Below are positions 60,067 to 64,000 of a DNA stretch of 64,000 nucleotides, piece by piece. Each line of letters opens with the position of its first letter. Within the stretch, counting starts at the first letter, position 1. The stretch spans positions 61,327 to 125,326 of the forward strand of contig JAKSQX010000001.1 of assembly GCA_024403955.1 (NCBI GenBank), given 5' to 3'. The position numbers and the translations under genes are program-made. The stretch is from Clostridia bacterium. GTDB lineage: Bacteria > Bacillota > Clostridia > Oscillospirales > Acutalibacteraceae. The notes beneath the pieces were generated by a model. It was given only the letters and a program-made list of their open reading frames with translations. It had not been told where the DNA came from and did not search any database.

Positions 60067-60816
60067 ATGATAGTGCTGAAGACATCTCGTGAACTCGAGC
60101 TTATGCGTGAAGCGTGTAAGATATCAGCGGAAGCACTACAAGTTGCTGGGGAGGCAGTCAAACCAGGTATTTCCACTTGGGAGATAGATAAGATTGCCCA
60201 TGACTTTATAATCAAGCAGGGAGCAGAACCCAACTTCCTTGGATTATATGGTTTCCCTGGCACTGCATGTATTTCCATAAACGACGAGGTTATTCATGGA
60301 ATACCAAGTAAAAGTCGTATCCTAAAGGACGGCGACATCGTCTCAATTGACCTTGGCGCAAAAATTAATGGATACAACGGAGACAATGCTGCTACATTTG
60401 CAGTTGGCACAATAAGTGCTGATGCTCAGCGTTTGCTTGACACCACTCGTGAATCTCTCTACGAGGGCATCAAGGCGGCTGTCGCTGGTGGCAGAATTGG
60501 CGACATTGGAAGCGCAGTACAAACTTACTGCGAGGAACGTGGCTACGGCGTCGTTCGTGAATACGAAGGCCACGGCGTAGGCACAAAGCTTCATGAAGAC
60601 CCCGGCGTACCAAATTTCGGTACAGCCGGCAGAGGCATAAGACTTCTTCCAGGTATGACAATTGCGATTGAGCCTATGATTAATCAGGGCACATATAAAA
60701 TTAAGCAGTTGCCAGATGGATGGACAGTCAAAACAGCAGACGGACTTTTGTCCGCTCACTTCGAACACACAGTTGCAATTACTGACAATGGTCCAGTAAT
60801 TCTCACGAAAGTGTAA
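60067..60816 (+). CDS. map: Methionine aminopeptidase
   Basis: Removes the initiator Met from new proteins. The 249-residue protein has the metal ligands in IDLGAKINGYNGDNAATFAVG (two Asp), GHGVGTKLHEDPGVPNF (His), AIEPMINQG (Glu) and SAHFEHTVAIT (Glu). It starts 3 bases after adk and ends 13 bases before infA. Confidence 0.96.
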   Translation: MIVLKTSRELELMREACKISAEALQVAGEAVKPGISTWEIDKIAHDFIIKQGAEPNFLGLYGFPGTACISINDEVIHGIPSKSRILKDGDIVSIDLGAKINGYNGDNAATFAVGTISADAQRLLDTTRESLYEGIKAAVAGGRIGDIGSAVQTYCEERGYGVVREYEGHGVGTKLHEDPGVPNFGTAGRGIRLLPGMTIAIEPMINQGTYKIKQLPDGWTVKTADGLLSAHFEHTVAITDNGPVILTKV

Positions 60817-60829
60817 GGGAGGTTAACAT

Positions 60830-61048
60830 ATGTCAAAGCAGGATATGATCGAAATAGAAGGTACTGTTGTAGAGGCATTACCAAACGCTATGTTCCAGGT
60901 AGAACTCGAAAACGGTCACCAGATTTTAGCCCACATCTCTGGAAAACTTAGAATGAACTACATTCGTATTCTTCCAGGTGATAAGGTAACAGTAGAAATG
61001 TCGCCATACGACCTCACAAGAGGACGTATAACATGGCGCTCAAAGTAA
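60830..61048 (+). CDS. infA: Translation initiation factor IF-1
   Basis: The 72-residue OB-fold protein begins [30 protein letters not shown] (quoted by its EALPNAMF core) and ends with [11 protein letters not shown], the standard IF-1 pattern. It follows GGGAGG and lies between map and rpmJ. Confidence 0.97.
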   Translation: MSKQDMIEIEGTVVEALPNAMFQVELENGHQILAHISGKLRMNYIRILPGDKVTVEMSPYDLTRGRITWRSK

Positions 61049-61079
61049 TTGATTAGTAATTTTTTAGGAGGTAAAACAA

Positions 61080-61193
61080 ATGAAAGTCAGACCTTCTGTA
61101 AAGAAAATGTGCGATAAGTGCAAGGTAATCAAGCGCAATGGTAAAGTTATGGTTATCTGCGAAAATCCAAAGCACAAACAACGCCAGGGCTAA
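61080..61193 (+). CDS. rpmJ: 50S ribosomal protein L36
   Basis: The 37-residue protein begins [14 protein letters not shown] and ends [11 protein letters not shown]. Cys11, Cys14, Cys27 and His32 form the zinc site of the zinc-bearing L36. It follows AGGAGG, 31 bases after infA. Confidence 0.97.
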   Translation: MKVRPSVKKMCDKCKVIKRNGKVMVICENPKHKQRQG

Positions 61194-61230
61194 TTATTAG
61201 TCCTAACCCACTATTTATGGAGGTGCAGAA

Positions 61231-61599
61231 ATGGCTCGTATTTCAGGTGTAGATTTACCAAGAGATAAGAGAATTGAAGTTGCCCTTACTTACATTTATG
61301 GTATTGGTCAGAAGACAGCAAAAGATATCATTGCTGCCACAGGTGTAAATCCTGACGTTCGCGTTAAGGATTTAACTGAAGACGACGTAGCTAAGCTTCG
61401 TGAGTACATTGACCACAACCTTAAGGTAGAGGGTGACCTTAGAAGAGAAACAGCTCTTGAGATCAAGAGACTTGTTGAAATCGGTTGCTACCGTGGCATT
61501 CGTCATAGAAAGGGACTTCCAGTAAGAGGTCAGCGTTCAAAGACAAATGCTCGTACACGCAAGGGTCCAAAGAGAACCGTTGCAAACAAGAAGAAGTAA
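61231..61599 (+). CDS. rpsM: 30S ribosomal protein S13
   Basis: The 122-residue protein has [33 protein letters not shown]-like [43 protein letters not shown] (quoted by [19 protein letters not shown]), which contact the head of 30S and the P-site tRNA. It follows rpmJ by 37 bases with GGAGGTG. Confidence 0.96.
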   Translation: MARISGVDLPRDKRIEVALTYIYGIGQKTAKDIIAATGVNPDVRVKDLTEDDVAKLREYIDHNLKVEGDLRRETALEIKRLVEIGCYRGIRHRKGLPVRGQRSKTNARTRKGPKRTVANKKK

Positions 61600-61615
61600 T
61601 TAGGGAGGGGTACAA

Positions 61616-62020
61616 TTGGCTACTAAAGGTACAAAGAAAACCACAGCCACACGTAGACGTCGTGACCGCAAGAATATTGACCGCGGTGCGGCACATATCC
61701 AATCCACTTTCAACAATACTATCGTAACAATCACTGACACACAGGGTAACGCTGTGTCATGGGCATCAGCTGGTGAAATGGGCTTCAGAGGTTCTAAGAA
61801 GTCTACTCCTTTCGCTGCTCAGACAGCTGCTGAAGTAGCTGCAAAGGCTGCTGTTGACCACGGTATGAAGACTGTTGAAGTTTATGTTAAGGGCCCAGGC
61901 GCTGGTCGTGAAGCTGCTATCCGTGCACTTCAGACAGCTGGTCTTGAAGTAACATCAATCAAGGACGTTACTCCAATTCCTCATAACGGTTGCCGCCCAC
62001 CAAAGAGAAGACGCGTATAA
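61616..62020 (+). CDS. rpsK: 30S ribosomal protein S11
   Basis: The 134-residue protein has [18 protein letters not shown] and the C-terminal [18 protein letters not shown], the S11 signature near the decoding platform. The start is TTG at 61616, 16 bases after rpsM, with GGGAGGGG ahead of it. Confidence 0.96.
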   Translation: MATKGTKKTTATRRRRDRKNIDRGAAHIQSTFNNTIVTITDTQGNAVSWASAGEMGFRGSKKSTPFAAQTAAEVAAKAAVDHGMKTVEVYVKGPGAGREAAIRALQTAGLEVTSIKDVTPIPHNGCRPPKRRRV

Positions 62021-62038
62021 ATTTAGGAGGAAAACATT

Positions 62039-62659
62039 ATGTCAAGATACACAGGTGCCGTTTGTAAGCAGTGCCGCCGTGAGGGCAAGAAGCTTTTCCT
62101 CAAGGGTGACAGATGCTACACAGGCAAGTGCGCACTCGAGCGCCGCTCATACGCACCAGGTCAGCATGGCCAGGGACGTAAAAAGAATTCAGAATATGGT
62201 ATCCAGCTTCGCACAAAGCAGCAGGCTCGTAGATACTATGGTATCCAGGAAGGCCAGTTCCACAAGTATTTCCTTATGGCTGAGAAAATGGAAGGCATGA
62301 CTGGTGAAAACTTACTCAAGATTTGCGAAAGTCGTCTTGATAACGTAGTTTACTTACTCGGCTGGGCAAGCTCTCGCCAGCAGGCTAGACAGCTTGTAAC
62401 ACACGGTCACTTCAAAGTAAACGGTAAGAAGTGTGATATTCCTTCATATCTTCTTAAGTCAGGTGACGTAGTATCAATCAAGGAGAAGAGTGCTGATACT
62501 GAGAGTTTCAAGGTAATTATTGAGGCAAATGGTTCAAGACCAGTACCAACATGGCTCGACAAGAAGGACAACTCAGGTAAGATTATTAATCTTCCAGAGC
62601 GTGAGCAGATCGCAGCTCCTGTTGAAGAGCATTACATCGTTGAGTTCTACTCCAAATAA
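62039..62659 (+). CDS. rpsD: 30S ribosomal protein S4
   Basis: The 206-residue protein begins [22 protein letters not shown] (zinc-like Cys pattern), has [17 protein letters not shown] and the S4 RNA-binding domain ([33 protein letters not shown], quoted by its [15 protein letters not shown] part). S4 nucleates 30S assembly. It precedes rpoA by 53 bases. Confidence 0.97.
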   Translation: MSRYTGAVCKQCRREGKKLFLKGDRCYTGKCALERRSYAPGQHGQGRKKNSEYGIQLRTKQQARRYYGIQEGQFHKYFLMAEKMEGMTGENLLKICESRLDNVVYLLGWASSRQQARQLVTHGHFKVNGKKCDIPSYLLKSGDVVSIKEKSADTESFKVIIEANGSRPVPTWLDKKDNSGKIINLPEREQIAAPVEEHYIVEFYSK

Positions 62660-62712
62660 TGCCGCATAATCTTAATATTGCGACATCACAATTATCTTAA
62701 GGAGGGTTTTGA

Positions 62713-63657
62713 ATGATTAGTATCGAAAAGCCAAATGTTGAATGTCTCGACACTGGCGACACTTATGGCAAGTTCACTTTAGAACCGCTTGAGAGAGGTT
62801 TTGGTACAACAGTAGGTAACAGCCTTCGTCGCGTACTCCTTTCATCTCTCCCAGGTTATGCTATAACATCCGTAAAGATTGATGGCGTTCTTCACGAGTT
62901 CACAACAATCGAAGGCGTTAAAGAAGACGTTACTGAGATAGTTCTTAACTTGAAGAGCGTAATCCTCAAGATAAATGGCGATGGCCCAAAAACATTGTAC
63001 GTTGAGGCTTCTGGCGAAGGCGAAGTACTTGCTGGCGACATCAAGGGTGACTCAGATGTTGAGATCTTAAACCCTGAGCTCCACATTGCAAGCCTTGGCA
63101 AGAACGCTAAGCTCTCAATGGAACTTACTGCTGATGTAGGTCGTGGATATATCTCAGCTGAAAGAAATAAGGCTGAAATGAACCCACCAATCGGCGTAAT
63201 TGCTATCGACTCTATTTATACACCTGTTTTAAAGGTTAATTATACTGTTGAGAATACTCGTGTAGGTCAGCGTATCGACTTCGATAAGCTCACTCTCGAA
63301 GTATGGACTAACGGAACAATTTCTGCTAAAGAAGCTGTTTCCCTTGGTGCCAAGATCCTCAACGATCACCTCAAGTTGTTCATCGACTTATCAGACAACC
63401 CTGACATGGGCGACGTTCTTGTTGAAAAGGACGACAACTCAAGAGAAAAGGTTCTCGAGATGACCATTGAAGAACTTGATTTGTCTGTTCGTTCTTTCAA
63501 TTGCTTGAAGAGAGCAGGCATTAATACAGTAGAAGACCTTACTAACAAGTCCGAAGACGATATGATGAAGGTTCGTAACCTCGGCAAGAAGTCTCTTGAC
63601 GAAGTAGTTGCGAAACTTGAATCACTCGGATTCGCACTTCGTAAAGAAGAAGATTAA
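62713..63657 (+). CDS. rpoA: DNA-directed RNA polymerase subunit alpha
   Basis: The 314-residue protein has the N-terminal domain ([28 protein letters not shown], used in dimerisation) and the C-terminal domain (about 240-314) with [22 protein letters not shown] and [13 protein letters not shown], which bind UP elements and regulators. Length is typical. It is part of the alpha operon with rpsM, rpsK, rpsD and rplQ. Confidence 0.97.
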   Translation: MISIEKPNVECLDTGDTYGKFTLEPLERGFGTTVGNSLRRVLLSSLPGYAITSVKIDGVLHEFTTIEGVKEDVTEIVLNLKSVILKINGDGPKTLYVEASGEGEVLAGDIKGDSDVEILNPELHIASLGKNAKLSMELTADVGRGYISAERNKAEMNPPIGVIAIDSIYTPVLKVNYTVENTRVGQRIDFDKLTLEVWTNGTISAKEAVSLGAKILNDHLKLFIDLSDNPDMGDVLVEKDDNSREKVLEMTIEELDLSVRSFNCLKRAGINTVEDLTNKSEDDMMKVRNLGKKSLDEVVAKLESLGFALRKEED

Positions 63658-63674
63658 GGGAAGGAGTGTTTTAA

Positions 63675-64000
63675 ATGCCAGGCACAAGAAAACTTGGTAG
63701 AGCAAGCGACCACCGCAAGGCTATGCTTCGTGGTATGGTTACATACTTGCTTGAAAATGGCAAACTTGAAACCACCGTTACCCGCGCAAAAGAAGTACGT
63801 TCAATGACAGAGAAGATGATTACTCTCTCTAAGGACGCTACACTCGCTAACAAGAGACAGGTTCTTGCATACGTAACAAAAGAAGACGTAGCTAAGAAGC
63901 TCTTTGACGAGATTGGTCCAAAGTACAAGGACGTTAACGGCGGTTACTGCCGTATTATTAAGACAGGCCCACGTCGCGGCGACGCAGCTGAGATGTGCAT
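63675..64000 (+). CDS. rplQ: 50S ribosomal protein L17 (5' part)
   Basis: The gene is cut by the right edge; about 108 codons are present. The start [31 protein letters not shown] (quoted by its [14 protein letters not shown] part) and [18 protein letters not shown] identify L17. The ATG follows AAGGAGTG. Confidence 0.96.
   Translation, partial: MPGTRKLGRASDHRKAMLRGMVTYLLENGKLETTVTRAKEVRSMTEKMITLSKDATLANKRQVLAYVTKEDVAKKLFDEIGPKYKDVNGGYCRIIKTGPRRGDAAEMC

Noticed and set aside
1..64000. Mobile elements, phage genes, toxin-antitoxin or CRISPR systems
   Set aside because: No transposase, integrase, terminase, Cas or restriction gene is seen; the gene order is that of a stable chromosomal backbone.

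Overview
The window looks like a chromosomal backbone segment of a low-to-mid GC Gram-positive anaerobe in class Clostridia, most likely Lachnospiraceae or a close relative. This rests on gene order (infC-rpmI-rplT; smc-ftsY; efp followed by a CD1247-type protein; maf-mreBCD-PBP; an uninterrupted S10-spc-alpha ribosomal cluster), on strong GGAGG ribosome binding sites, on a type Z S14 protein, and on frequent GTG/TTG starts. The assignment is by pattern only; no search was run. I see no prophage, insertion sequence or CRISPR array.

Layout. 1-1.8 kb: the end of a cyclase-family gene, then on the minus strand a PH-like membrane protein, a MOSC protein and tRNA-Gly. 1.8-3.1 kb: infC-rpmI-rplT behind a strong promoter and an L20-leader-like attenuator. 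3.1-22.3 kb: a long co-directional run with little spacing and many overlaps (SpoU methyltransferase, dprA, topA, trmFO, plsX, rnc, a radical SAM gene, smc, ftsY, rdgB, yhbY, nadD, yqeK, rsfS, leuS, mscS). 22.3-31.4 kb: rpsU, yqeG, an M24 peptidase, efp, a Cys-rich zinc-ribbon protein, maf, mreBCD, a class B PBP and a MinD-like ATPase. 31.4-45.7 kb: single genes and small operons: a methylglyoxal synthase homologue with altered active-site residues, hisS-aspS, an SDR protein, an EF-G paralogue, a split ThrE-type exporter, a YhhN membrane protein, a metal permease, pyk, a NifX-like protein, nth, an acyltransferase-like membrane protein and a HAD phosphatase. 45.7-49.0 kb: tRNA-Met, tRNA-Glu, an 8-oxoguanine glycosylase, rarA and two gene-free stretches with structured DNA. 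49.0-64.0 kb: rpsJ through rplQ (cut by the window end), including secY, adk, map, infA and rpoA.

Most genes serve translation, protein export, chromosome maintenance and wall growth. I found no large unknown system. The most unusual items are an FtsY whose acidic region and membrane-binding-like motif lie at the C-terminus instead of the N-terminus, a methylglyoxal synthase homologue in which three catalytic residues are replaced, a GTPase-altered EF-G paralogue, and two intergenic regions (46.8-47.2 and 48.6-49.0 kb) with inverted repeats that no annotated gene explains.
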